Assembly (NCBI GenBank): GCA_016708345.1
Contig: JADJFX010000021.1
Coordinates: forward strand, 1-26,259
DNA from: Candidatus Rhodoferax bjergmarkensis
Lineage (GTDB): Bacteria; Pseudomonadota; Gammaproteobacteria; Burkholderiales; Burkholderiaceae_C
Length of the DNA: 26,259 nt
Reading direction: 5' to 3'
Position numbers and translations under genes: made by a program. Positions 8,006 through 18,080 of this stretch are shown here, in pieces. Below the pieces are notes generated by a model. It was not told where the DNA came from. It did no database searches and saw only the letters and a list, made by a program, of their open reading frames with translations. Numbering within the stretch: the first letter of the stretch is position 1; the number at the start of each line of letters is the position of its first letter.

Positions 8006-8780
8006 ATGAATAGCACCACCCCCCTATCCTTCACCGCCCTGATGCAACGGGGGGACTACGCCTTGCTGCGAAACCTTACCCCGGACCCGGAGCAGGCACG
8101 CCATGCGCCCAACAAGACCGCACGCCAGGTGAAGTCCGGTCATTACGTTGAGGTGCGCCCGACCTCGCTGCCAGCGCCCCGCTACGTCATTCACAGCCGA
8201 GATTTCTTCCAGGCATTGGGATTGGCAGACGCGGTCGCCAGTGACCCTGCTTTTATGCAGTTCTTCACGGGTGATCTGGACTCAGGCGTGGAGGCAGCCA
8301 ACGCCGCCGGGGTGTCACCCCCCGTGCGCGCCAGCGGCTGGGCGACAGGCTACGCACTCAGCATTTACGGGCAAGAAATGGTGAACAACTGCCCTTTCAG
8401 AACCGGCAATGGCTACGGCGACGGGCGCGCCATTTCGGTACTGGAGGTGCTGCTCGTAGACGGGCAGCATTGGGAATTCCAGCTCAAAGGCGGCGGCACC
8501 ACCCCATATTGCCGCGGTGGCGACGGCCGTGCAGTGCTGCGCTCCAGCATCCGTGAATTTTTGGCCTCGGAAGCTATGGCGGCCCTGCGAGTGCCAAGCA
8601 CGCGGGCCCTGTGCCTCTTTGTCTCGGGCAGTGAAACGGTCACACGTCCGTGGTATTCACCCGGTGCCAAAACCGAGGAGCCCGACCGCATGGTGGACGA
8701 ACCGGCCGCCATCACTACCCGTGCGGCCCCTTCCTTCTTGCGGGTCGGTCAAGTCGAATTGTTCGGTCGGCGGGCTAGGG
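8006..8780 (+). pseudogene. selO: selO (YdiU) protein adenylyltransferase, N-terminal half, cut by an IS
   Basis: The N-terminal 258 residues of SelO/YdiU, a pseudokinase-fold enzyme that transfers AMP from ATP to protein hydroxyl groups. The family signature is clear: FQLKGGGTTPYCRGGDGRAV followed by LRSSIREFLASEAM, and later SFLRVGQVELFGRRAR. This half carries the nucleotide-binding Lys and Arg region. After RRAR the frame enters insertion sequence DNA and stops at 8824 (...LLDKMSR). Up to the insertion point it is intact with no indels, which suggests a recent break. The remainder lies at 11181-12162. The product alone should be inactive because the metal-binding Asn and Asp lie in the other half. 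Confidence 0.9.
8773..8779. repeat. Left target-site duplication of the selO insertion
   Basis: GGCTAGG here is repeated at 11181-11187. One extra G at 8780 separates it from the left inverted repeat, so the original duplication may have been 8 or 9 bases with one base changed. Removing the element and one copy restores the selO frame as RRARLNAH. Confidence 0.65.
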
Positions 8781-11180
8781 CTGCCAAGTACCCAAATAAA
8801 TTACTGGACAAAATGTCCCGCTGAACCTATGCTGGCGGTATGCACCAGCAAAACCAGATCAAACGCACCTTGGCACTGCCGGACTCAATCGAAGTCGTGC
8901 GCGCCCTGCTCAACGCAGAAGCTTACAAAAATCGTGCCTCGGTTTCCAAGGCCGTGTGTCAGCACTTCAACTTCTCTGACGCACGCGGTCGCCCACAAAT
9001 CGGTGGTTGCGTCAAGGCACTGCGCGAATTGGAGCGCGTAGGTCATTTTGTCCTTCCAGCGCCATCCAAAGCGAAGACTCTTAAAAAGCCGCGCCGCCTG
9101 GACTGTGCTGTGCCCAATCCAGTGGAGGTACCTGCACAAGCGGGCGATGTGCGAGGGCTTGCGCTGGTCAAGGTTGACAGTGTTGATCTGATGCGCATCT
9201 GGAACGAGATGATGCTGCGCGAGCACCCGCAGGTGCTGGCCCTTGGTGGGCTGCCAACTGCGCTACCTCATCAATTCCGATCACGGTTGGCTCGGTGGCT
9301 TTGCTTTTAGTGCGGCAGCGCTCAATCTTCGAGACAGAGACCAATGGATGGGCTGGGACACCGAACAACACCGTACGCACTTGCACCGCGTACTTGGCAT
9401 GAGTCGCTTTCTGCTGCGCACCAGCGTGCATTGCCACAACCTGGCCTCCTGTGTTCTGGGCATGGTATTGCGACAGGTGGGGCCGGACTTTGAGGCCCAG
9501 TACGGCTATCGACCCTGGCTGGTGGAGAGTTTTGTCGATACCGAACACTTTCTTGGCACTTGCTACAAGGCGACTAACTGGATCGACATTGGGAAAACCC
9601 AGGGACGTGGGCGTCAGGACCGCGAAAACAAAAAGCCAAGTCTGTCAAAACCATCTACGTCTATGCGATTGAGCCCCAGTGGCGCGCCAGGATGGGGGTG
9701 GCTGAACCGGTGGGATTGGTGCCATTGGAAATCGGCCAAGGGCTCGATGCAGATCAATGGGCCGCACAAGAGTTTGGCGGTGCAAATCTGGGAGACAGCC
9801 GTCTGGCTGAACGCCTCGTATCAAGCGCCCAAGCCCTTGGAGCCATGCCAGGGCGCACCTTGAGCGGAGCCCGCCAAGGCGACTGGCCAGCCGTCAAGGG
9901 CTACTACCGCATGATCGACAAGCCCGATGATGCGGCCCTGACTGCCCAGGCCATTTTGGCACCACACCGAGAGCGCACCGTGCAGCGCATGATGGGCCAA
10001 AGCACTGTGCTGTGCATCCAGGACGGCACTGACCTGAACTACAACCAGCTCGATCAGTGCATCGGTCTGGGCGTGCTGAGCAAAAACCAAACCGGTGCCA
10101 AAACCCGCGGGCTGCACCTGCATTCAACCTTTGTGGTCAGTACCGAAGGCTTGCCGCTGGGGCTGCTGCAGGCGCAATTCTCGGCCCCTGAACCCAAGTC
10201 AAAAACCGACACTCGTCCACAGCCCAGCATTCCCATTGAAGAGAAGAAGACCTTCGCCTGGATTGAGGGCTTGCGCACGTGTGTTGAGCTCGATAAGCAG
10301 CTGCCCGGCACCCGCCAGATTTGCGTGATGGACCGCGAAGCTGACTTCTTTGAACTCTTTGATGAGCAGCGTAAAACGGGTAAGGTTGATTTGCTGGTGC
10401 GCTCCAAGCATGACCGCGTCATTGATGATAAGGCTGGGCATCTCTTTGAATCGGTCAGGGACAGCCCGATTTGTGGCGAGATGGTGATTCAGGTGCAACG
10501 GCAAAGTTCACGCACCAAGAAGAGTAAACAGCAGGCCAAACCCGGGCATGTGCAACGCAGCGCCACGGTGGCGGTGCGCACAAGGAAATTGAACTGCGCC
10601 CAGGGGTGTATCAAAAAACAAAGCGCCGATCAAGCTCACCGTAGTGCATGTTCAGGAGACGATCCAGCCCAAAGATGATGAACCGGTGGAGTGGTTTTGC
10701 TGACGACCTGCGATGTATCAAGCCCTGAGCAGGCGCAGCAGATTTTGCGCTGGTACTGTCTGCGCTGGCGCATTGAAGATTGGCATCGGGTGCTCAAGAG
10801 TGGTTGCAATATTGAAAAACTCCAACACAAAACCGCCGAGAGACTCAAACGCACGATTGCCATCAATTTGGTGATCGCCTGGCGCATCATGCTGCTCACG
10901 CTGTTGGGCCGGGAGTGCCCGCAACTGGCCGCCGAGGTTTTGTTCTCGGACTTGGAAATCCAAGTGCTCATAGCAAGCTCAAAAAAAACTGAACCAACCC
11001 CTCCTGCTGGGGCAAGCCGTACGTAGGGTCGCTCAACTCGGGGCTACCTTGGCCGCACTAAAGACCGTCCACCAGGTCATCAACTGATGTGGCAGGGCTA
11101 CACCTGTTTGCAAATGATGTGCGCCGGATTCGCGTTGGCGCTGCAAAGTCAAGATGGAAATAGTTATGGGTAAAGGGCAG
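8781..11180 (+). mobile_element. 2.4-kb IS4-like insertion sequence inside selO
   Basis: The element is bounded by imperfect terminal inverted repeats. The left end reads CTGCCAAGTACCCA and the right end, on the minus strand, reads CTGCCCTTTACCCA, with further patchy matches inward. It holds one transposase gene in the same direction as selO. The flanking GGCTAGG copies and the restoration of selO on removal fix the borders to within a base or so. It is larger than ordinary IS4 elements because its transposase carries an extra N-terminal domain. Confidence 0.8.
8840..11087 (+). CDS. Transposase with DruA/DUF4338-like N-terminus and IS4/Tn5-like DDE domain, frameshifted
   Basis: About 745 residues if at least four frameshifts are corrected (near 9235-9245, 9640-9650, 10580-10695 and 10975). 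The N-terminal 300 or so residues contain CQLRYLINSDHGWLGGFAFS, TEQHRTHLHRVLGMSRFLL, YGYRPWLVESFVD and TCYKATNWIDIG. These fit the DUF4338/DruA family known from the Druantia defence system. From about 9690 comes a Tn5/IS4-like transposase: QEFGGANLGDSRLAERL, first Asp in IQDGTDLNY, second in VMDREADFFELF, and Glu in the WRIEDWHRVLKSG helix. The protein ends with VHQVIN before a TGA at 11085-11087. As it stands the frame is broken and no active enzyme would be made unless the indels are sequencing errors. Confidence 0.8.
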
Positions 11181-12162
11181 GGCTAGGCTCAATGCGCACC
11201 CGCGTGCACTGGCCGAGCTGGAGGCGATATTTCTGCATGCACTCGACCGCGAATACCCGGATTTGGCCGCCGCCCTGCACGGCCCCGAGGTGACCCTAGC
11301 GGACAAGGTCGTCGCCATGGCACGTGAGTTTGGTGAGCGTTTGTCGCATTTGGTGGCCCATTGGATTCGGGTGGGGTACTGCCAAGGCAACTTCAACAGC
11401 GACAACTGTGCACTGGGGGGGCGGACGCTGGACTACGGCCCCTTTGGATTTATGGAAGCCTATGACCCCGCGTTTCAAATGTGGATTGGTGGCGGTGAAC
11501 ATTTCGCGTTTATGAACCAGCCCATGGCCGCAGTGGTCAATTTCAGGATGTTCTGCACCGCCATGCTCCCCTTGCTGGGACAGGACACTCGCGCCATTGC
11601 GGCATTGGACGCGGCGGTGCAGGCGCTGCCGCACAGCATGGCGGGCACGCTGCATGCCATGTGGGCACAAAAGATGGGCTTGATCGAATTTCGTGCGGAA
11701 CTATTTGCCGAGTTGCACACCCTCATGGCACAAACCCCGGTGGACTACACGATCTTCTGGCGGGAGCTTTCCAGCCTACCCCAGCAGGTGGCGGACTTGC
11801 GTCCCAGCTTCTACGCAAGCCGTGGGGCTTATGGCCAGGACCCGGCGGTGATGGAGGCCCGCTGGGGCGCGTGGCTGCAAAATTGGCATACGGCCTTGGC
11901 GCAAGACGGGCGTGATCCCTTGGAGGTGTCGGTGGCCATGAAGCTGGTCAACCCCAAGTACATCGCAAGGGAGTGGATGCTGGTGCAGGCCTACCGCAGC
12001 GCCACGGACGCTGGGGACTTCACTCTGGTGCGGCGCCTGCACGCCGTGCTGGCAGACCCCTACAGTGAACAGTCGCCAGAGCTCGCCGCGCTGTACTACA
12101 CCAAGAAGCTCGATGAGTACTTTGACTTAGGCGGCACCTCGCACTGCAGTTGCTCGTCGTAG
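11181..12162 (+). pseudogene. selO: selO C-terminal half, separated by the IS
   Basis: The open frame resumes at ARLNAHPRALAELEAIFLHA right after the insertion and runs without a break to a TAG at 12160-12162. It carries the catalytic region YCQGNFNSDNCALGG...DYGPFGFMEAYDP (metal-binding Asn and Asp). It ends GGTSHCSCSS; a Cys-Ser-Ser end is typical of bacterial SelO. The gene was about 580 residues long. An internal ATG at 11263 could start a fragment, but it would lack half of the fold. Confidence 0.9.
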
Positions 12163-12206
12163 TCGCCTATCCACCAAACGATGTCGGGTCTTCTGTCACA
12201 CGCGCT

Positions 12207-12214
12207 CTAAATAG
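12207..12214. repeat. Left target-site duplication of the second IS
   Basis: CTAAATAG occurs here and again at 14189-14196, exactly abutting both ends of the element. An 8-base duplication. Confidence 0.85.
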
Positions 12215-14188
12215 TGCCTGACCGAAAACCCCCATTTTTAAAAAACGACTTTGCCTAAAATGCAGGCACATAGGGTTTACCCTTGGTATTTTTTAGCATC
12301 ATTTTTGACAAACTTCCCCCGCCATCCGTGTCGCACGAATTTGATCAAATCGCACCCGAGCTTCATCCCAGAATCTCACAATTCTGATCGCAAAACCTGA
12401 TGCTGGTGCGCGTTTGCTACGCCGCGAGCTTGGGTGGCTTGTACCTTTGGGCATAGTTGCTTTTTCGCTCTTCTCGCTGCACGTCTTGCTGCCACACAAT
12501 CGCACCAATGCGGTGAATGTTTCGCGCCAACACCGCCAGCGCCACATAACGCTTGAAGCCATCAATGCCGTGATCGCGGCATACATCCAAACCATGCACC
12601 TCCAAGGCATTGATGGCAGACTCCACCGCAGAGTGCGCCCGGCGCGCTTTGACGAAATCAGGGGCTTGTTCTTCTTCTTTGGCCTGTTGGCTTAGCTTGC
12701 CCTTTCTGGGCATGACCACCTGCTTGAGATGTTCTTTCAAGGCAATCTGGTTTGCACTGGTGTGAAAGCCTTTGTCAAAGCTGCAAACATTGAGTTTTGG
12801 GAAGCGCTTTTGGTCTGGGTGACCATCTCCACGGTGACTTGATCGTCGGTTTGTTGCTGCACCACTTGGTGGTACAAGATGAACTGGTGCTGGTCTTCCA
12901 GAATGCACACCTTGACGCCGAACTCCACGGGAACTCCCGCCTTGCCTTTGCTGATCCACTCGGTGTGGGGTTGGAAGATGGAGAAGACTTTCTCTGCGTG
13001 AGGGATGACTTCACCGCGAATCACGCGACGCTCAATTTGATTGATCTGGCGCTGTGCGTGGGCCATGAAGCCTTCGATCTCCAGTTTGTGATCAGATCAA
13101 GGGGATTACCCAATCCTTGCGCGGTGATGGTGGCCAGTGTCTGGCCGACTTTGTCGAGGTAGCTTTGAGCCACATTCAGATACGTTTGGTGGGCTTGGAT
13201 GATTAGTAGCTGGTTCTTTTCGATTTGATCCGGGGTCTTGGCTTTGCTGCGTTTTTTGTTCTGCGCGGTGCGCATGGCTTGTTTGACTTGACGCAGGTTG
13301 AAAGCCGATTGGCGCCAGTCGCTCATGCCCCGCTCGTCGCACCACTGTGCTGTCAATGTGATGCTCTTGCGCATGGCATCCCACAGCAGGTTGATGTCGG
13401 TGGGGTAATGAACGTGGGTCTCAAGTACAAAGGTCGCAGCGCCCACGCAGGGCTTCGTCTGGACTTTTTTTTACCAGTATGTGGCCTGCTGCGACGACGA
13501 GTTGGTTGATCTGGTCGAGCAGCTCCGGGGTGAGCAGTCTGACGTTGTCTTTGAGGGTCTGGAAGTGGTAGGTCACATCATCAAATGCACCGTGTCCGAG
13601 CATTTCGCGCAGGGTGTTGTGGTGGTTCACGAGTTCTTGCAGGCGGTCGTAGTCGCAGTTCAGATCCAGGCGAATGACACCGCACACCAAGATACTCCAC
13701 AGGGTCATGCCGGGGCGGCCATTGGTTTTGCTGACTTCTGGGGAGATATTGGCATCGAGCAACGCGAAGATCGAAGTTCGCAGCGCCAAGTTGGTGTAGA
13801 TGAACTGCAGGCCGCGAAGGATTTTGGGGATGTCGTCGCGTGATTTGAGATCAAAACGCATCTTGGAGATGTCAACTTCACCGATGGTCATTTGTTCGTT
13901 CTGGGCGACGCGCATGGGGGTGATTTCTCTCTTGAAACGATGCCGATTTTGAAGTCGCCATTTTACCTTTTGCAGTCAAAAAGCATAGCAAAATTCTGCA
14001 AATATGCTGACTATTTGGAGTGGTTTTTGGCCTCAATGGATGGCACCCAATGCAACGAAGATTTACCTTCAAAGTCGCCAGAACCCCATGTATCGGCTAA
14101 AAAACCGCTCGTAAAGGCGCAATCGGGAAAATCTTCGTTGGTGAAATCAAGTGCCCACCATTGGGGAAATGGGGTTTTCGGTCAAGCA
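12215..14188 (-). mobile_element. 1,974-bp insertion sequence (ISNCY-like) downstream of selO
   Basis: The ends are terminal inverted repeats starting TGCCTGACCGAAAACCCC on the left and TGCTTGACCGAAAACCCC on the minus strand at the right. They match at 17 of 18 bases. The 8-base CTAAATAG duplication flanks them precisely. One transposase gene lies inside on the minus strand. The element landed about 45 bases after the selO stop and broke no recognisable gene. Family naming is from memory of similar transposases and is less certain than the borders. Confidence 0.85.
12417..13891 (-). CDS. Transposase of the second IS (ISNCY-like), frameshifted
   Basis: About 490 residues across four frame segments. 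It opens MTIGEVDISKMRFDLKSRDD and contains the motif TNGRPGMTLWSILVCGVIRL, then LNCDYDRLQELVNHH. Likely catalytic acidic residues are Asp in HYPTDINLL, Asp in VCSFDKGFHTS, and Glu in HSAVESAINALEVHGL. It ends YKPPKLAA at 12417. Frame changes fall near 13437, 13075 and 12805. A run of eight A (minus strand, about 13465-13472) lies in codons for VKKS, but the break is 30 bases further on, so the run does not explain it. The start at 13891 gives the natural N-terminus; an upstream start at 13915 is also open. Confidence 0.75.
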
Positions 14189-14484
14189 CTAAATAGCTCA
14201 ATGGATCCAACCCGAATGCGGTTCAGATCCAGGGCAATACCGAGATCAAGGCTGACCAGAAGAACGTCACTGCGTTTTTCTGTTTCGCTCTTAGCAACGA
14301 CGGCTGATATCAATAATGATGATTGATTGCGTTCTGCTAACCTAGGCAGCGACTTTCTTATTGTTGCAATTACAGGAATGCACGGAACCGCGGAACTCAG
14401 AGGGTGGTCGAAGTTCGCTTTCCATTGGGGTGACTGGAAAATGGTTTCCTGGCGATATGCTTACTCGCCGTGACGAAGAATGAA
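14189..14484. other. Gap between the IS and the OLD-type nuclease gene
   Basis: About 290 bases with no protein-like open frame on either strand. The promoter for the downstream two-gene unit is expected here, but no confident -35/-10 pair was identified. Confidence 0.4.
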
Positions 14485-16331
14485 ATGATCAAAACTGCCC
14501 ACATTTATAAGATCTCCATTCAACGCTTCAGGGGTATCCATTCCCTTCAGTGGATGCCTGCTGCGGGAATGAATGTCATCCTGGGTGGCGGTGACGTTGG
14601 AAAAACGACTGTTCTCGAAGCGATAGCGCTGTTGCTCTCGCCGTCGAACACCGCGGTCATCTCCGAAGCGGATTACTGGGCGCGGGACAGTGCGCAGGAG
14701 TTCGTCATCGAAGCTATCATGTCGCTGCCAGAGGCACCGGGATGGGCTCGCAGAACACCTTCGCCTGGCCATGGGCATGGAACGGGCAAGACGCTGTTGC
14801 GCCATCGGCCGATGGGGAGGGCGACCAGCCGGTGCCTGGCGAGCCGGTGTATCGCGTGCGTGTACGAGGGACCACAGAGCTGGAGCTCGCGTGGGAGGTC
14901 ATGCAGCCCAACGACGAGTTCGACCATTTCTCGACTGCCGTCCGCCGACGTATCGGCTTGGTCCGAATGAGCGCCGATGAGCGCAACGATCGCGATCTGC
15001 GCCTTGTCTATGGCTCAGCGCTGGATCGGTTGCTGGCCGACAACGCATTGCGGGCACGTATCGGCAAGGAGGTTGCAGGGCTCAATTTGCACGATTCGCT
15101 CAATGACAAGGGTAAGGAAGCGATCGAATCGCTGGATGCGCGCATGGTCGATGCTGCGCTTCCCAGTGATTTGAAACTCGGACTCACGACCAGCCAGGGG
15201 TTGTCCATCGGCGCGCTCATCGGCCTGATGGCGACCAAGAATGGGGTGGCGTTGCCACTGAGCAGTTGGGGCGCGGGTACCAGACGGATGGCCGCGCTCG
15301 AAATTGCATCGTCAACGGACAAGGAAGCAAGCGTTACGCTCATCGATGAGATCGAGCGCGGGCTTGAGCCGTACCGTCTACGCAAGCTCATCAACATCCT
15401 GGCAGGCCAACACGGGCAGATCTTCCTCACGACACATAGCCCTGTCGCCATCTCGTGCGCAGAGGACGCACACCTTTGGTATCTGGACAGCCAGGGCTCG
15501 ATCGGTGCGCTGCCTCGGGACAAGATCGGGCCACAGCAGAAACGTGATCCTGAAACGTTCCTGGCGCGCGTGGCCGTCATTGCAGAAGGACCCACCGAAG
15601 TCGGCTTCTTGCAGTACCTACTGGAGAAGGCTTTCGAGGGCAACCCGCTCGATCACGGGGTGCGGGTCTGTGATGGTCAGGGCAATGGAGCGACCTTGGA
15701 TCTGTTGGAGACGCTCGCGTCTTCCGGGTTGCTGTTTGCGGGCCTGAGCACCGGTCATGGCAACCCGGAAGCGCTGGCACAGAGCGTCACCACCTTCATG
15801 GGCAGCGTCGCAGCAGGATTCAGTCCATCCAGCCATGGTGACCGACTTCTGCAGGAAGTCCGCACCGGGGCGGCTCGCCCCACGACTGGAAAGCCGGCCA
15901 ACATCCAAGAGGTCGCACGATGCCTGCTGAACAACCCTTCGCACACGGGTGTGTCGGACGCGCTTGCAAAAATTGCTGCGCTGGTGAAAGACACCGCTAC
16001 GGGCTTCGACACCGTGAAGATCGATCACAGTTCCGAGTTGCGGGATGCCGTGCGCATCGGCCAGTTTGCAGGGCCCGACGAAGGATTTGCGGAGGTGTCG
16101 CGCATGCGTTCCTACTCCCATCCTTCTCTACCTAAGAAAGTGCTCAGCAGCATTCACAAGGCAAAGGGGCTGGAGTGCGACCACGCGATGCTGATGGCCT
16201 GCGACAAGGCGCAGTTCACATCGACCCTGTACGCGAAATCCAAGATGTACGTGGCCCTCAGCAGGGCGAAGAAATCGCTCACCTTGGTGGTTCCGACATC
16301 CAATCCCAGTCCCCTGTTCAAGTTCCGTTGA
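14485..16331 (+). CDS. OLD-type ATPase/TOPRIM nuclease joined in frame to a UvrD-like helicase C-terminus
   Basis: The N-terminus is an OLD/AAA-type ATPase: Walker A GGGDVGKTT about 35 residues in, signature region LSSWGAGTRRMAALEIA, and Walker B TLIDEIERGLEPYRL followed by FLTTHSPVA. A TOPRIM domain begins VIAEGPTEVGFLQYLLEKAF and VRVCDGQGN. The usual second acidic TOPRIM motif is missing. After LLFAGL the sequence changes to about 190 residues like the end of a UvrD-family helicase: SSIHKAKGLECDHAML (motif V region) and MYVALSRAKKSLTLVV (motif VI). No helicase Walker A is present. This looks like an in-frame deletion fusing a GajA-like nuclease to a GajB-like helicase. There is also a frameshift near 14730 (MSLPE... 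must shift to reach GSQNTFAWPWAW). The ATG at 14485 is chosen; a GTG at 14470 is possible. Confidence 0.8.
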
Positions 16332-16343
16332 AGGACCGATCCC

Positions 16344-17256
16344 ATGAGCAGCTATTTCAGTGATCGGGAGCTCGGGCCGAGGGCCCGTACCGAGCAGACA
16401 ATGAGTCCAGTGGCATGGGCCGGCATTGCGGTCCTGGTTGAGGCCCTGGCGAGTTCCGGAGCGTTCGGGGCGTCGTTTCCCCAAGAATGTCCTGATGGCC
16501 ATGCGATCTGTGGCAACGACACGGACATGCTGAAGAGCGCGATCGAAGCGGAGATCGAGGGCCTGTCATGGCCGCTACAACGCGATGAAGTGGATGAAGA
16601 TGATTTCATGCGGACGCGAAAGTCGTGGGCGCCCCCGACCCTTGCGGCACTCGATTTCATCGAGTTCGTGTGGAGGAGCGTAGCGCGGCCGATTCCAGGG
16701 AAACTTCACGATTACTACCGCCATCACCATCTGTCTTTCGACAACTCGGAGGGGCGTTCGGCGTTCGTGACAGATGTGAACCGCATCCTCGCGCGTAACG
16801 GGTTGGCTTATGAGGTCACGGAAGGCGGAGAGGTTCACCGGATACTGCCAGCCGTCATTGGGGGACTTGCTCGCAAGGACCTATTTCCAGACCGGGGACC
16901 AGCTGCTCGACGTCATGCTGGAAGAGGCGCGCAGGAAATTCACAGACCCTGATCCGTTGATTCGGCGCGAGGCGCTGGAGCGGTTGTTCGACTCATGGGA
17001 GCGTATCAAGACATTGGCCGACGACAACAAGGCCAAGTCGGCGAAGCTGGTTTTGGACCGGGCAAGCTCTGAACCGACATTTCGGCAGCTTCTTGAGAGG
17101 GAGGCCCTGGAGCTTCGAGAGATTGGGAACAGCTATCTGCTTCGCCATCACGAGAGAAGCCAAACGCCCGTGATCGACACCGACCATGTCGACTACCTGT
17201 TTCACAGGCTCTTTTCCCTGGTGGATCTGGTAATCCGTAAGAACGCACCTCGTTAG
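16344..17256 (+). CDS. AbiJ/HEPN-like abortive infection protein, one frameshift
   Basis: The gene starts 12 bases after the helicase-fusion stop, with AAGGA about eight bases before its ATG, so the two form one operon. It has about 304 residues after correcting a frameshift near 16855-16860, where ILPAVI should continue as GDLLARTYFQTGDQLLDVML. The N-terminus, SYFSDRELGPRARTEQTMSP, resembles AbiJ N-terminal domains. The C-terminal part is helical and ends LLRHHERSQTPVIDTDHVDY, then LFHRLFSLVDLVIRK, similar to HEPN-like ends of abortive infection proteins. The RxxxxH ribonuclease motif of canonical HEPN enzymes is not plainly visible. A role in abortive defence is inferred from resemblance and neighbours. 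The TAG overlaps the stop of the convergent gene. Confidence 0.6.
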
Positions 17257-17858
17257 GAGTCCAGGGTGTTAACGACGGTCTGAATGCGCACAAAATGACT
17301 TTCGAGCGCGGTTTTGGAAGGCCCGCGGAAAAATTGACGGTCTGCAATGGAGCGGGTGGCTAAAGGACATTTGAATGTCGCATCGAGCACGCTGGCCTTG
17401 ATGAGGTATTCGCTGGTGCTGCCGCAACTGCGACACCTGGTCTGCAGACAGCAGCCATGCACCGGGCAATATCCAACACCATCAAACTGGTGAACCACGC
17501 GGTGATACCCGCGGGACATGCAATGAGGACAAAAACGCAGCTGCGAGCACCAACTGCGCCGCATTTCTGGACGCTGCATCGACAGCCGAATCGTCTTCTG
17601 AGTCAGTCCCAGCGAGGCGGCCGTCAGGCGAATATCAAGCTCATTCGCAGTAGCCGCGTAGCCTTCATAAGGATCGATCTGGCGACATGAGCCACCATCA
17701 TATGACTTGGTAACCGATTCATCCGCGCGAATTTCCAAATGATTTTTGTACGGATCCAGCAAATCGCTACCGCATGTGTCATTGCCGATGAAGCAAAGTA
17801 CCACATAAGCCGACCGGTGTTGCAGGGGCTTGGAGCCAGTCGTGACAAAGGCACGCAC
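17253..17858 (-). CDS. Short protein with TniQ-like zinc-finger region
   Basis: 201 residues from a GTG start; the true start is uncertain and the N-terminus may be missing. The middle carries FCPHCMSRGYHRVVHQFDG, then CPVHGCCLQTRCRSCGS. This is a CxxC...H...CPxH...C..CG pattern like the zinc-binding region of TniQ/TnsD target-selection proteins. Just before it, an HTH-like stretch (TAASLGLTQKTIRL) is visible. Full TniQ proteins are usually longer, so this is probably a fragment. It is convergent with the AbiJ-like gene (stops overlap) and divergent from brxA. No other Tn7-type gene is present, so it may be a relic or a domesticated DNA-binding regulator. Confidence 0.5.
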   Translation of the reverse strand: MRAFVTTGSKPLQHRSAYVVLCFIGNDTCGSDLLDPYKNHLEIRADESVTKSYDGGSCRQIDPYEGYAATANELDIRLTAASLGLTQKTIRLSMQRPEMRRSWCSQLRFCPHCMSRGYHRVVHQFDGVGYCPVHGCCLQTRCRSCGSTSEYLIKASVLDATFKCPLATRSIADRQFFRGPSKTALESHFVRIQTVVNTLDS

Positions 17859-18041
17859 ATCGTGTTGACGTTCCAGTCATTCATGGATTTGAAGGATTGC
17901 CCGGATGATATGAATCCAGACTTGGTGATCGGTGCCATCACTGAAATGCGTCCTCTTTGGGCGTGACGCGTTTTGGTGCCTCTCTCCTGCCTGATTACCC
18001 GCATCGAGACAGTTAAACTCAAACCCAAATTTTGAGGATCC
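17859..18041 (+). promoter_or_regulatory. Region upstream of the BREX operon
   Basis: About 180 bases between the TniQ-like gene and the first BREX start. It must carry the BREX promoter. I see no clear repeat or operator. Immediately before position 18042 a GAGGA (18034-18038) forms a ribosome binding site with a short 3-base spacer. Confidence 0.4.
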
Positions 18042-18080
18042 ATGAATTACGTGACAAACAACACCCCCGCGTACCTATGA
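18042..18080 (+). CDS. 12-codon leader frame overlapping the brxA start
   Basis: ATG at 18042, preceded by GAGGA, opens the frame MNYVTNNTPAYL, which ends in a TGA at 18078-18080. That stop overlaps the brxA ATG (18077-18079) as ATGA. The brxA ATG itself has no Shine-Dalgarno site. So either this is a translated leader coupled to brxA, or one base is wrong and these residues are the real N-terminus of BrxA. The sequence cannot decide. Confidence 0.35.
   Translation: MNYVTNNTPAYL

Noticed and set aside
13460..13475. Run of eight A in the second transposase as a programmed frameshift site
   Set aside because: The actual break in reading frame lies about 30 bases downstream, and other breaks in the gene have no slippery sequence.
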